From positions 3,658,001 to 3,722,000 of the forward strand of contig NZ_CP168496.1 in NCBI RefSeq assembly GCF_042944905.1: 64,000 bases of DNA. The letters run 5' to 3'. Position numbers and translations under genes: made by a program. The notes under the pieces are model-generated. The model searched no databases, was not told the origin of the DNA, and was given only the letters and a program-made list of their open reading frames with translations. Source of the DNA: Psychrobacillus sp042944905. GTDB lineage: Bacteria > Bacillota > Bacilli > Bacillales_A > Planococcaceae. This document shows positions 1-8,663 of the stretch, in pieces; position 1 is the first letter of the stretch; each line of letters starts with the position of its first letter.

Positions 1-170
1 AGTCCCTCAGTTGCACGGAACACCCCTCCGTTTTTACCAATATCTTCACCGAGTATAATTGTTCGCTCATCCTCTTCTAGCATCAAACGCATAGCCTCAT
101 TAATCGCTTGAATTAACGTCAGTTGTTTAGTCGTTTCTGTTTTTTGATCCGACTCTTTCAATTGTGCCAT
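1..170 (-). CDS. 2-oxoacid dehydrogenase E1 component, beta subunit (N-terminal part, runs off the window)
   Basis: The first 56 codons of a thiamine-diphosphate 2-oxoacid dehydrogenase E1 beta subunit are visible, starting with ATG after the ribosome site GGGAGG. Residues such as LTLIQAINEAM and IILGEDIGKNGGVF are the usual N-terminal signature of PdhB/BkdAB-type subunits. The gene starts 3 bp beyond the stop of the E1 alpha gene, so both are one operon and should form the alpha2beta2 E1 enzyme. The substrate cannot be read from this fragment; the neighbouring phenylalanine dehydrogenase suggests phenylpyruvate or branched-chain 2-oxoacids. The rest, and any E2/E3 genes, lie outside the window. 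Confidence 0.9.
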   Translation of the reverse strand, partial: MAQLKESDQKTETTKQLTLIQAINEAMRLMLEEDERTIILGEDIGKNGGVFRATEG

Positions 171-173
171 TCA

Positions 174-1229
174 TTACTGCCTCCCTAAATGTGATAGGTA
201 CGCCTCTTTTTGTTCAGCGATTTGAGCTGGCATTTCAGCGTATACGTGATTGAAAACGTCCTCTACATTCGGCGGCGGAAATTTTTCCATTTCTTCTACA
301 GCCGCTTCGACTTCACTATTCGTTTTTTCTTTAGTAGCTTGAACCCACTCATCATCCCAGTAGCCGTAATTTTTCATAAATAACTCTAATCTTGCAAGAG
401 GATCAGCAATATCTTCCCCTTGTTTTTCAGACCTGTATTTAGAAGGATCATCAGCGGTTGTGTGTGCACCTTTTCGCCAAGTAACCGCTTCTATTAACGT
501 CGGCCCATTACCGGCACGGGCATAGTCAAATGCTTTTTTCGTTTCAAAATAAACTACAAAACAGTCATTACCATCAATCCGCAACCCAGGCAACCCATAA
601 GCAACTGATTTTTGCGCTATCGTTGCAGAATTCATCTGTTTTTCAGTTGGAACGGATATCGCATACCCATTATTTTGATTAAAAAAGACAACTGGCACTT
701 TGAACACACTTGCAAAATTCAAACCTTCATGGAAATCACCTTCCGAAGTAGCTCCATCGCCAAAATAGGCTATCGCTGCATTTTTTGTCCCTCTTCTCTT
801 TTCAGCCCAGGCAGCTCCTGCGGCATGAGGGATTTGAGTCGCAATTGGAACAGCTGGTGGGAAAATATTTAGATCTGGCGGAACTACACATCCTTCCACC
901 CTTCCATTCCAGTACAAAAACGTTTGAACCATACTTTTTCCAAACGTTATTGTCACACCATGATCACGATAAGTTGGGAAAACCCAATCGTCTGCATTTA
1001 ATGCAAGTGCGCTACCTACTTGAGCAGCTTCCTGTCCTTCAAAAGGCGCATAAGTACCTAGACGGCCTTGTCGCTGCAAGTTAATCGCTTTTCTATCAAA
1101 AGCACGAACTCGTAACATGTGATAGTACAGATCTTTTACCAATCGTTTATCTATCTGTTTTTCAAAACTTGCATCCAAAAGAAGGCCTTCATCATCTATT
1201 ATTCTTTTAATAGGATAGTTATGTTCCAC
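174..1229 (-). CDS. 2-oxoacid dehydrogenase E1 component, alpha subunit (possible phenylpyruvate dehydrogenase)
   Basis: This is a 351-residue thiamine-diphosphate E1 alpha subunit, normal length for the family. The cofactor-binding motif runs from GDGATSEG (about 157-164) to NNGYAIS (about 186-192), and the phosphorylation-loop region ends in RKGAHTTADDPSKYR. The start is GTG with GGAGAG upstream. The enzyme decarboxylates a 2-oxoacid and passes the acyl group to an E2 lipoyl protein. It sits directly downstream of phenylalanine dehydrogenase and upstream of its own beta subunit, which suggests that the acid is phenylpyruvate and the product phenylacetyl-CoA. That substrate is inferred from position only; pyruvate or branched-chain 2-oxoacids remain possible. 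Confidence 0.9.
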   Translation of the reverse strand: MEHNYPIKRIIDDEGLLLDASFEKQIDKRLVKDLYYHMLRVRAFDRKAINLQRQGRLGTYAPFEGQEAAQVGSALALNADDWVFPTYRDHGVTITFGKSMVQTFLYWNGRVEGCVVPPDLNIFPPAVPIATQIPHAAGAAWAEKRRGTKNAAIAYFGDGATSEGDFHEGLNFASVFKVPVVFFNQNNGYAISVPTEKQMNSATIAQKSVAYGLPGLRIDGNDCFVVYFETKKAFDYARAGNGPTLIEAVTWRKGAHTTADDPSKYRSEKQGEDIADPLARLELFMKNYGYWDDEWVQATKEKTNSEVEAAVEEMEKFPPPNVEDVFNHVYAEMPAQIAEQKEAYLSHLGRQ

Positions 1230-1244
1230 TTAACTTCTCTCCAA

Positions 1245-2393
1245 TCAGGGTTGTTTGTTAAAGGACCATTTTGGTTTCGTTGGTGCTGAGTAAAAACTAT
1301 TCCGTTTTCCTCGATTCGCTATTCTTTTTTCACACATGGCATTCGCCGATTCCTCTGTTGTTTTCCCACTACTTGCAGCATCCTTATACACTTCTAGAAT
1401 CGCATCGTATATATGTTTTGTCTTGGCAAGCACTCGTTCATGATTAATGCCATACAATTCATCTGCCACCTGAATGAGACCACCAGAATTGACGATATAG
1501 TCGGGGGCATATAAAATTCCTTTATCTTGCAATAACTTACCATGTCTATCATTTAATAACTGATTGTTTGCCGATCCTACAATTGCTTTAACTTTAAACA
1601 TAGGAATTGTAGTGTCGTTAATAATCCCACCAAATGCACATGGAACGAAAATGTCCGCTTCTTGCGAATAAATGTCATCATTTGCAACAATTTGTCCTTT
1701 ACCAGGTGTTTTTGCTGCTACTTCCTCAATTGCCCGCAGACTTTCTTCGTTAATATCCGTTACGTAAATGTGGGCACCTGCCTCCAGTAATCCAGTAGCA
1801 ACTTTGAATCCAACCTTCCCTAGGCCTTGAATGGCATAAGAATGTCGCCCTAATTCGTCACTTCCATATAGCAATTGATTGGTTGCTTTAATACCATACA
1901 AAACACCCGCTGCAGTAGGTATAGATGAATCCCCACCGCCCCCATATTCCTCAGGAAGCCCATTGACAAAGTTCGTTTCTTTCATCGCATGAATGAAGTC
2001 ATCCATTGTCGTTCCCATATCGGTTCCTGTATAAAAACGACCACCTAGTGAGTTCACAAATTGACCGAACGCGCGGAATAATTCTGGTGATTTATCTGTT
2101 TTTGGATCACCAATAATGACTGCTTTCCCACCCCCGAAATCGACATCGGCAGCTGCACATTTATACGTCATTCCTTTTGAAAGACGAAGCGCATCCTCAA
2201 GCGCTTCTTCTACGTTGTTATAAGGTTGCATACGACATCCACCGAGTGCTGGTCCAAGCGTTGTGTTATGAATTGCAATTATTGCACGTAAGCCCGTGGA
2301 TGGATCATTGCAAAAAACCACCTGTTCATGTTTAGACATCTTATCGAAAAGATCATATTCTTTTGTCATTGATAATTTATCTGCCATTATCAT
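1245..2393 (-). CDS. pdh: phenylalanine dehydrogenase (Glu/Leu/Phe/Val dehydrogenase family)
   Basis: The 382-residue protein belongs to the NAD-dependent amino-acid dehydrogenase family. GGCRMQPY, the catalytic lysines near 78 and 90 (DVDFGGGKAV), and the Rossmann motif GLGKVG (190-195) are intact. The stretch GRFYTGTDMGTTMDDFIHA matches the phenylalanine dehydrogenases remembered from Lysinibacillus sphaericus and Sporosarcina, whereas leucine dehydrogenases have AEDVGT here. It would oxidatively deaminate L-phenylalanine to phenylpyruvate in the cytoplasm. ATG follows GGGGG at 8 bp. The gene lies between a thioesterase and the E1 alpha/beta genes, so the operon looks like phenylalanine breakdown that feeds the nearby phenylacetyl-CoA pathway. 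Leucine dehydrogenase is the main alternative and is less likely. Confidence 0.85.
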   Translation of the reverse strand: MIMADKLSMTKEYDLFDKMSKHEQVVFCNDPSTGLRAIIAIHNTTLGPALGGCRMQPYNNVEEALEDALRLSKGMTYKCAAADVDFGGGKAVIIGDPKTDKSPELFRAFGQFVNSLGGRFYTGTDMGTTMDDFIHAMKETNFVNGLPEEYGGGGDSSIPTAAGVLYGIKATNQLLYGSDELGRHSYAIQGLGKVGFKVATGLLEAGAHIYVTDINEESLRAIEEVAAKTPGKGQIVANDDIYSQEADIFVPCAFGGIINDTTIPMFKVKAIVGSANNQLLNDRHGKLLQDKGILYAPDYIVNSGGLIQVADELYGINHERVLAKTKHIYDAILEVYKDAASSGKTTEESANAMCEKRIANRGKRNSFYSAPTKPKWSFNKQP

Positions 2394-2444
2394 CTATTAA
2401 GCCCCCTTAGCGATTACTTTATATCTAAATTAACTTCCTTTTTC

Positions 2445-2849
2445 TTAATGAAGTGATGAAGCACTTTTCAGTTTTTCCGCAATCATATCTTTTGGTAAAA
2501 TTACTTGTTTTACTTCACCTTTACCAATTATTCCCAAATGATTGTATGCGGTTACTTTTGTGATTACTGCATTGTCAACTAGTTCTACTAAAGTTGCTGT
2601 CAATGTAACTGTGGAACCGAGTAGGGAAGGTGCTAAATGGTTGAGCTTAACGGAAGCTCCCATACCCTCTTCATCATCTTCCAAAAAAGGAAGAATGATT
2701 TTCCTAGAAACCCACTCCATATGATATGTCATTGCAACCGTTGAATAGACAGGATGTACAACTTCCCCTTCAAATGAAGCAAACATATCCTCTGTCACAA
2801 TTATTTCTATCGTTTCTTCTCTACCTAACTCCATCCCTCGCTTCATCAT
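2445..2849 (-). CDS. FlK-like hot-dog acyl-CoA thioesterase
   Basis: The 134-residue protein has the length and motif order of the FlK (fluoroacetyl-CoA thioesterase-like) hot-dog family: HPVYSTVAMTYHMEW near 37-51, with the Thr and Glu positions used by FlK, then KLNHLAP near 68-74 carrying the histidine. It probably hydrolyses a small or aromatic acyl-CoA, releasing CoA when phenylacetyl-CoA or a pathway intermediate builds up; the substrate is inference. ATG follows AGAGGTGAA. It is the first gene of the phenylalanine dehydrogenase/E1 operon, 51 bp upstream of that gene, with a palindromic promoter region in front. Confidence 0.75.
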   Translation of the reverse strand: MMKRGMELGREETIEIIVTEDMFASFEGEVVHPVYSTVAMTYHMEWVSRKIILPFLEDDEEGMGASVKLNHLAPSLLGSTVTLTATLVELVDNAVITKVTAYNHLGIIGKGEVKQVILPKDMIAEKLKSASSLH

Positions 2850-2974
2850 TTCACCTCTGTTTACTATATGGTTGATTGTTGATAAAACAGAATGGTGTTT
2901 CTATAATTCCATCTACCATTCTACAAAACTTTGCAAACGCTTACATATTTAGTGACACGTCCGTTTGGCATAAC

Positions 2975-2993
2975 ACTATTATAACGTAATAGT
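2975..2993 (-). promoter_or_regulatory. Palindrome over the -10 box of the phenylalanine/E1 operon
   Basis: ACTATTA and TAATAGT form a perfect inverted repeat around TAACG. On the minus strand the stretch contains TATAAT followed by three bases and GTTATG. The same TATAAT-N3-GTTATG block is found in the paaA promoter at 16,938-16,963, which suggests one regulator, perhaps PaaX. The -35 region is poor, so the exact promoter is uncertain. The remaining upstream gap to 3165 shows no gene. Confidence 0.5.
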
Positions 2994-3165
2994 ATCAATC
3001 CGTAATATGTTAGTCAATATAATAATCAGAAAAATCTATGTATTTTGAATTAGTTTATTACAAAATATATATGAAAAGCGCACTTTAAGTAGATTTGGTC
3101 TTCACTATTTCCGGAGAGCATGGACGAAACATTGGACTACACTATTATTTGTGGGAACGCAAAAA

Positions 3166-3196
3166 GATCGTGAAGTGAATGCATCACTCCACGATC
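3166..3196 (-). terminator. Rho-independent terminator of the nitronate monooxygenase-like gene
   Basis: GATCGTGaAGTGA pairs with TCACTcCACGATC around a short GCA-type loop. On the minus strand the stem is followed by CTTTTT. It lies 35 bp past the stop of the gene at 3231-4196. Confidence 0.8.
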
Positions 3197-3230
3197 CTTT
3201 ATTTTCAGTAATCATATTGAGGATATTTTA

Positions 3231-4196
3231 CTATTTTGCTAGTAAACTTTTTATTTCCTCCGCAGATCTTGTCATTCGATTTTCCGCTTCTTTCATCATT
3301 TCATCGATTAATTCTTTTACTGTTGGAATGTCTTCAATAAGACCTGCGATTTGACCACTATTAATAAAACCATTTTCCATATCGCCTTCAATCGCACCTT
3401 TGATATGTTTTTTTTCCGATGTCAGGTCACTGTATTGCTCCAGTGTCATTCCCGCTTTATCCAACTCATCTAACTTTATCGCATATGGTGTCTTTAAAAT
3501 TCTTCTTAAGCGGCCTACACTTCTCCCGATAATCATCGTTTCAGTATCACTTGCTTCCACTAGGTTTTGCTTGTACACATGGTGGAAAGGTGCTTCCTTT
3601 GTTGCAATTAGGCGAGTACCAATTTGAACACCACTTGCACCTAGCATAAGGGCAGCGGCCAATCCTTTGCCGTCGCCTATTCCTCCTGCTGCAACTACGG
3701 GAATTTTTACGTGCTTTACAATTTGCGGTATGAGCGTGAATGTCGTTAACTCTAGGTTTGAGTTAATGCCCGCCGCTTCAAATCCTTCCGCCACAAGTAT
3801 ATCGGCCCCAGCTTGTTCCGCTTTTTGTGCATGCTTTACAGAAGCTACAAGCGCTATAACTGTTACACCATGTTCATGCAGTAATGGTATATAAGGCACC
3901 GGATTTCCCGCTGATAATGAAACAATCGGAACGTTATGCTTGATAATAAGCTCTACCAAGTCGGTCACATAAGGCGAAACACTAATTGCAATGTTTACAG
4001 CGAAATTTTTATTTGTTAGCTGTTTCGTTTCAAGTATTATATTCTCTACTTCCTTTGGCGTCATGGTTCCACACCCTATTGTTCCAAGACCCCCAGCTTC
4101 TGATACAGCTGCAGTGAGCTGCGCATTGCTAATATTGCCCATTCCACCTTGAATAATTGGATAGTTAATTTTTAGCTTTTCACATATATATATCAT
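3231..4196 (-). CDS. nitronate monooxygenase / FabK-like flavin-dependent oxidoreductase
   Basis: The 321-residue protein is an FMN TIM-barrel of the nitronate monooxygenase/2-nitropropane dioxygenase and FabK group. It opens with INYPIIQGGMGNIS, has AGNPVPYIPLLHEHG, and the phosphate-binding segments VVAAGGIGDGKG and LGASGVQIGTR at about 165-195. Proteins of this kind oxidise nitronates or reduce enoyl-thioesters, and sequence alone does not separate the two. The histidine-rich loop EAPFHHVYK is typical of the wider family. The gene is separate from the phenylalanine operon, with its own terminator downstream, and is divergent from the gamma-carbonic anhydrase gene. Confidence 0.8.
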   Translation of the reverse strand: MIYICEKLKINYPIIQGGMGNISNAQLTAAVSEAGGLGTIGCGTMTPKEVENIILETKQLTNKNFAVNIAISVSPYVTDLVELIIKHNVPIVSLSAGNPVPYIPLLHEHGVTVIALVASVKHAQKAEQAGADILVAEGFEAAGINSNLELTTFTLIPQIVKHVKIPVVAAGGIGDGKGLAAALMLGASGVQIGTRLIATKEAPFHHVYKQNLVEASDTETMIIGRSVGRLRRILKTPYAIKLDELDKAGMTLEQYSDLTSEKKHIKGAIEGDMENGFINSGQIAGLIEDIPTVKELIDEMMKEAENRMTRSAEEIKSLLAK

Positions 4197-4280
4197 TTTT
4201 TATTCACCTCTACTCAAATATGTTATATTAAATCTAATAGAATAACAATTCCGATAATTTTAGAAATGGGGGTAAAATGA

Positions 4281-4808
4281 ATGATTATTACGTATAAAGG
4301 GAAAAAACCAAAGTTAGATCCGACTGTTTTTGTCGCACCGGGTGCAAAAGTTATTGGAGAAGTGCAAGTTGGGGAAGAGTCTACGATTTGGTTTAATGCG
4401 GTGCTGCGAGGAGACGAAGGATTGATTTCAATTGGAAAAAGATGTAGCATCCAGGACAATTCGACCATTCATTTATATGAAGATGCGCCAGTTGTAGTAG
4501 AAGACGAAGTTACTGTTGGACATAATGTCATTCTACATGGCTGCAAGGTTGGAAAACGCTCGATTATCGGAATGGGTTCTACTATTCTGGATCATGCCGA
4601 AATTGGGGAAGAGTGCATTATTGGCGCTAACACATTAATACCACCTGGAAAGAAAATTCCTCCCCGCTCACTAGTCGTCGGATCGCCAGGAAAAGTAGTT
4701 AGAGAATTGAACGAAAAGGATTTCGAGATTATCCAATTATCCATTGATACGTATGTTCAGAAAGGATATGACTATAGAGAGATTCTTCAAAACGGGGAAT
4801 GCAAATGA
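4281..4808 (+). CDS. gamma-carbonic anhydrase family hexapeptide-repeat protein (PaaY/YtoA-like)
   Basis: The 175-residue protein is a left-handed beta-helix with repeated hexapeptides (VFVAPGAKVIGEV, VTVGHNVILHGC, CIIGANTLIP) and the metal-ligand histidines of gamma-carbonic anhydrases (IHLYE, GHNVILHGC). PaaY, a thioesterase/anhydrase of phenylacetate clusters, belongs here, so the location next to paa genes may be functional, although most Bacilli also carry a housekeeping homologue (YtoA). ATG follows GGGGGTAAAATG-type sequence. It is the only plus-strand gene of this region and ends at a good terminator. Assignment to the family is firm; the role in phenylacetate use is inference. Confidence 0.85.
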   Translation: MIITYKGKKPKLDPTVFVAPGAKVIGEVQVGEESTIWFNAVLRGDEGLISIGKRCSIQDNSTIHLYEDAPVVVEDEVTVGHNVILHGCKVGKRSIIGMGSTILDHAEIGEECIIGANTLIPPGKKIPPRSLVVGSPGKVVRELNEKDFEIIQLSIDTYVQKGYDYREILQNGECK

Positions 4809-4836
4809 AAGAATAGACACTTTCCATAGTAAAGCA

Positions 4837-4870
4837 GCAGCCAAAATAACAATATTGGCTGCATTTTCTA
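4837..4870 (+). terminator. Terminator hairpin after the gamma-carbonic anhydrase gene
   Basis: GCAGCCAA pairs with TTGGCTGC around a 10-base AT-rich loop, followed by ATTTTCTATTT. It begins 28 bp past the stop codon. Confidence 0.6.
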
Positions 4871-5000
4871 TTTGGCTTGTAATTTAAAGGGTAAAACTGG
4901 AAGAGAGCAACAGATTCAATTATAAAAGCAATCAGTTTCTTCATGAAAGCAACCATTTCTCAATAAGAAGAGTTAACTTGTGAAACTCTCGTATTAACAA

Positions 5001-5030
5001 AAAAGGTATTGGTTTGGCCAATACCTTTTT
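5001..5030. terminator. Bidirectional terminator hairpin beside the insertion sequence
   Basis: GGTATTGG pairs with CCAATACC around TTTGG, with an A tract before and TTTTT after, so it can stop transcription in both directions. It abuts the left inverted repeat of the insertion sequence at 5032. Confidence 0.65.
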
Positions 5031-5031
5031 A

Positions 5032-6717
5032 AAACTTAAACGGCTAAACTAACACAATTATTGGTTTAGCCATTTTTCTTCTATATTTTTAAGATACGAG
5101 GATGGATCTCTTTTATATCGATATCTCTTCACATGTTCACTTTTTCTTTCATTCCAACTTTCATTTTCTTCACAATACTTATCATGACTTACCGATGAGA
5201 GGCGTTGGATAATGTTTGGGTCATCTATTGCATCTTCGGCAAATACAATATACTCCCCGTGTCTCATAATGTAGCGATTCCAAGAACGCAAACCAGTAAT
5301 TCTTCGATGTCTACGCTTAATTCTACGGAAAAACAACTCATGATCATTGTTTGTTCTAGGTAAAATCGGATAGTCATAACACGCAAATAATCCTTTCCAA
5401 AATCCTTTGCTATACCGTTTCAAGTTATCTACAAACTCTTCATCTTCTTCTTTTGTTAACTTTCGTTCTATCTCCTTTAGGTAAGAAGCTAATCTATTTC
5501 TAACAGAATCGCTTGTTTTACGTTTGGAAGGCTCTAATATAGTAGCGATGCGTCTAATACGCGTATTTAGTCTAACAACTTGTTGGTATTCTTTTTGAAA
5601 GGAATCAACATTACTGACTATTCTGAACAACCTTTTAAGTATTAGAGGAGCCCTTTTTTTCCAGGCAATTTTCGATCGATTTTTGAATCAGTTTTGTCTG
5701 TTCAAAAATCTTCATTCCTGGTAAATCAAGAGGCGGACATCCATCTTCTAATAAAACAGAACGGATTGCCGCAGTATATGCTAGAGTTGTTTCTGATTCT
5801 AGATGATCTTCTTCTAAAGCCTTTTTTTCAATTTCGCGTATTCCGCGCAGTTTCTTTTTGATGTTTGTTTTTAACTTACGATCTTTATCCACAGCTGGTT
5901 TTGCGATGTCTTTTAAATAGTGAAATTGACAGTACTGATAAGGTGTTTCTGGAGACAAAGTTTCAAACGCAAGTCGAATTGATTTCTGACCATCACTGAC
6001 AAAACCTAGAATTGGAAATCCCAAATCTAAGACAGGCTTGATAAATTCCATTAGTTCTTCCGTGGAACTACTTTTCACATTCTTGGCCGCTAGAATCGTC
6101 CCACTAAGAACTTCTCTAATCACGTAAAGTGTTTCATTCCCCTTTTCAGGCTGTACCCCATCCATAGAAAGAATGATCCCACCATGCTTATCCACCATTT
6201 CATTAAGCATATTTTTACTGTTTTCCACCACGCTGGCGCGCAGTAAAACCGTGTATCTTTCATATAATTTCTGGACATGACGCTCTGAAACGACAACCCC
6301 ACTTTGATTTAAAATGTTCATTATTTCTATTCGAGTTTTGTGCTCTTTAAAACGTAATTCTCCAACAAAAGCCAAGACATCAATCCCGTATGTGATGTGT
6401 TTTATACTTAAGTGTTCTGCTTGTGCAGAACGAAATACAGTCGACGCATTTTCACATGTTGGGTTCGTACAGCGATACCCCATGTTAATAATGGTTTTTA
6501 CCCCATCCAGAGTAGAAATGGTCTTTTTAGAGACTGTATGACAATAATCTAACTTAGATTGACAAGTTGGACAGTTTGAAAACTCAGGTCTATAGTATTT
6601 TGTTTCAGTAGCAACTAAACGATTTTTTGTTCGCATTTTCTCACCATCATTTATGAATTTATTATTTATATTTTACCATAAATTTAGGTCATTGCGATAT
6701 ATTAGCCGTTTAAGTTT
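5032..6717 (-). mobile_element. Insertion sequence with 16-bp perfect inverted repeats (unclassified DDE type)
   Basis: AAACTTAAACGGCTAA at 5032-5047 is repeated in inverse at 6702-6717, enclosing a two-frame transposase. The 1.69-kb size fits a simple insertion sequence. No clear target duplication is visible outside the repeats. The element separates the carbonic anhydrase gene from paaX. I could not assign the IS family. Confidence 0.75.
5058..6636 (-). pseudogene. Frameshifted IS transposase
   Basis: Two adjacent minus-strand frames make up one transposase. The N-terminal 333 codons (6636-5635) have a zinc-binding start (CPTCQSKL and CTNPTC) and an RNase-H-like core with SMDGVQPEKG, FVSDGQKSIRLAF and YQYCQFHYLKDIAK, resembling MULE/IS256-superfamily DDE enzymes. 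The C-terminal 190 codons (5630-5058) carry FFRRIKRRHRRITGLRSWNRYIMRHGEY. The shift lies near an A7 run (complement of 5654-5660). A -1 slip there reaches a stop codon at once, so the standard programmed frameshift does not rescue it, and a one-base indel is the simplest reading. Confidence 0.75.
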
Positions 6718-6796
6718 AAAAATGTTTTTTATTTATCTAATCCCATTCTAGCAATTCACTTATTGTTCCGTCTTTTATTAAACAATACAAAAGTTG

Positions 6797-7675
6797 TTAA
6801 TCCATGAGAAGCGGATGATCATCTGCGTCATATCCTTTGTCTTTCCGACGCAAATCATTGTCTTCTTGGAATACTTCTTCGAAAAAGCGGCTTGCTGATC
6901 GTGCGAGCAGTTTATAATATTGCTCGAATAAAAGAGCGGCATGGTTTCCACTCCATATTTCTGGGAGTAGTTCTTTCGGTAGCCCAGGATCAGTAAAGAG
7001 AAATTTGCGGTATTCATGGACGAGGTTTGTCCGTTCTACAAAACACTCTGCATCTGTCATTCGGCCATCGTTCATCATGCTTTGGTGGACTATATATTGT
7101 TCACTATAGGTTGAAATAAATTCTTTATATTTCCCATCGATTTCTTGAAGTGGCCAGCTTTTTTCAACAAGTTCTCTGTTTGCCTGCGGTCCTTTGTATT
7201 CGGATATGAAGAAATCTACATAAGCTTGTATGTCATATTTTTTAATAAGAAATTGTACTTCTTTTTCAAGATTGTTCGGTGAAATCCAGCATCCATTGGA
7301 AAAACTTCCAAAACCACTCCATAAAAGCTCTTTGCGGAGTTCATCACGGATTTGTCTTTTTTCTTCTGGAATTGTATACATAAGCATACGCCATTTTCCG
7401 TCCCAATCATTTGGCATCAATTTAAAAATCCGAATCGCCGCTTCTTCCATTCGTGCTTCTCCACGTGTAGTCAGAAAGTAATAACTCTTATTTCCTTTCT
7501 TCTCAGATTCAAGCCAACCTTGTTTCATCATTCTGGACACGGCTACTCGAACCGACTGTTCATTGTGGCCAAATTCCTTCAATAATCGGATCAAGCTGCC
7601 AATCCATATTTTATTGCCGTAATGGCGGATATAATCTCCGTAGATTGTAAATATCATTGATTGCGTATTTGACAT
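6797..7675 (-). CDS. paaX: PaaX-family repressor of phenylacetate catabolism
   Basis: The 292-residue protein shows the PaaX domain order: an N-terminal winged helix with SMIFTIYGDYIRHYG and RVAVSRMMKQGWLESEKKG, a central PaaX domain (WDGKWRMLMYTIPEEKR), and a C-terminal helical part ending in PELLPEIWSGNHAALLFEQYYKLL. PaaX represses paa operons and is released by phenylacetyl-CoA. It is the last gene of the minus-strand paa block, 108 bp beyond the enoyl-CoA hydratase stop, so it may be read from its own promoter. Its likely targets are the palindromes at 16,938 and 2975. Confidence 0.9.
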   Translation of the reverse strand: MSNTQSMIFTIYGDYIRHYGNKIWIGSLIRLLKEFGHNEQSVRVAVSRMMKQGWLESEKKGNKSYYFLTTRGEARMEEAAIRIFKLMPNDWDGKWRMLMYTIPEEKRQIRDELRKELLWSGFGSFSNGCWISPNNLEKEVQFLIKKYDIQAYVDFFISEYKGPQANRELVEKSWPLQEIDGKYKEFISTYSEQYIVHQSMMNDGRMTDAECFVERTNLVHEYRKFLFTDPGLPKELLPEIWSGNHAALLFEQYYKLLARSASRFFEEVFQEDNDLRRKDKGYDADDHPLLMD

Positions 7676-7783
7676 ATAGATTCACTCTTTCTTTTTCTCT
7701 ATCTAACAATATATCACGCTTCTTTCCGTCTTTCATTATTTTGTTACAGGAAATCAAATACGTAGCTAAATATAGAAAATTAA

Positions 7784-8560
7784 TTATCTTCCTATAAAAA
7801 TAGGTTTTCTTTTCTCACTGAATGCATGTAATGCTTCCATTCGATCCTCGGTTGGAATTGTTAATTCATATGCCTTGGATTCGATTGCAAGGCCAGTTTG
7901 CAAGTCGGTGTTCATCCCTTGTGTAATGGCATATTTTGCTTGCTTGACCGCTACCGGACCATTTCCCATCATTTCATGGGCCAGTTGTTCACATTCTGCA
8001 AGAAGGTTATCTTTCTTCACAGTTTTCAAAACGACCCCAAGTTGTACCCCTTCTTCTGCTGTGAATTTCCTCGCAGTGAAGATTAGCTCCTTCGCTTTCA
8101 TTTCCCCAACTAGCCTTGGGAGTCGTTGCGTCCCTCCCGCTCCTGGAATGATAGCCCAACTCGTTTCCGTTAGACCCATTTTTACTCCTTCAGCTGCAAT
8201 GGAAAAGTCACAGGCAATCATTAACTCAAAACCGCCGCCAAATGCATAACCATTTACTGCAGCAATCGTTGGCTGTGGAAGATTTGCAATGCTATTAAAC
8301 ACATCTCGAATCGCTTTTACATTTCTTCTAACCTCTGATTCGTTCAATGCTTTTCGCTCTTTTAAATCGGCACCGGCACTAAATGACTTGTCACCTGCTC
8401 CCGTAAAAATGACTACTCTTATATCTGCATCAATCGAAATTACATCTACTACTTTTTGAAGCGCATGTAATGTTTCGTAATTAAAACAGTTCAAGGATTC
8501 TTCACGATTAATGGTGATATATGCGATGTTTTCTACTTTTTTAAATAAAATAGTTGTCAT
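7784..8560 (-). CDS. enoyl-CoA hydratase (crotonase family)
   Basis: The 258-residue crotonase-fold protein keeps both oxyanion-hole regions (FSAGADLKER; FGGGFELMIACD) and the second glutamate segment LTETSWAIIPGAGGTQRL, so hydratase activity is likely. The start is ATG at 8558-8560, behind AAGGGGAC; a longer frame reaches back into the thiolase gene but has no ribosome site. It lies after the thiolase and hydroxyacyl-CoA dehydrogenase genes and probably hydrates 2,3-dehydroadipyl-CoA or a related intermediate (PaaF role). The LTETSW variant also resembles hydratases of leucine breakdown, so the substrate is uncertain. Confidence 0.85.
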   Translation of the reverse strand: MTTILFKKVENIAYITINREESLNCFNYETLHALQKVVDVISIDADIRVVIFTGAGDKSFSAGADLKERKALNESEVRRNVKAIRDVFNSIANLPQPTIAAVNGYAFGGGFELMIACDFSIAAEGVKMGLTETSWAIIPGAGGTQRLPRLVGEMKAKELIFTARKFTAEEGVQLGVVLKTVKKDNLLAECEQLAHEMMGNGPVAVKQAKYAITQGMNTDLQTGLAIESKAYELTIPTEDRMEALHAFSEKRKPIFIGR

Positions 8561-8663
8561 AGTATCGTCCCCTTTTCGATTAAAAGACTGCCCCACTCTC
8601 GCTTTTGCTCTCCCTTTTTTCCAAAAGAGCATTGACGCTTGAAGGACAGCCTTATTTAACTTT

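Noticed and set aside
1245..2393. Leucine dehydrogenase of a branched-chain (bkd) operon
   Set aside because: The GTDMGTTMDDF segment and overall sequence resemble phenylalanine dehydrogenases; leucine dehydrogenases have a different block there. Not fully excluded without assay.
5058..6636. Programmed -1 frameshift at the A7 run of the IS transposase
   Set aside because: The -1 frame reaches a stop codon within four codons, while the downstream reading frame is the +1 one. Loss of function by indel is simpler.
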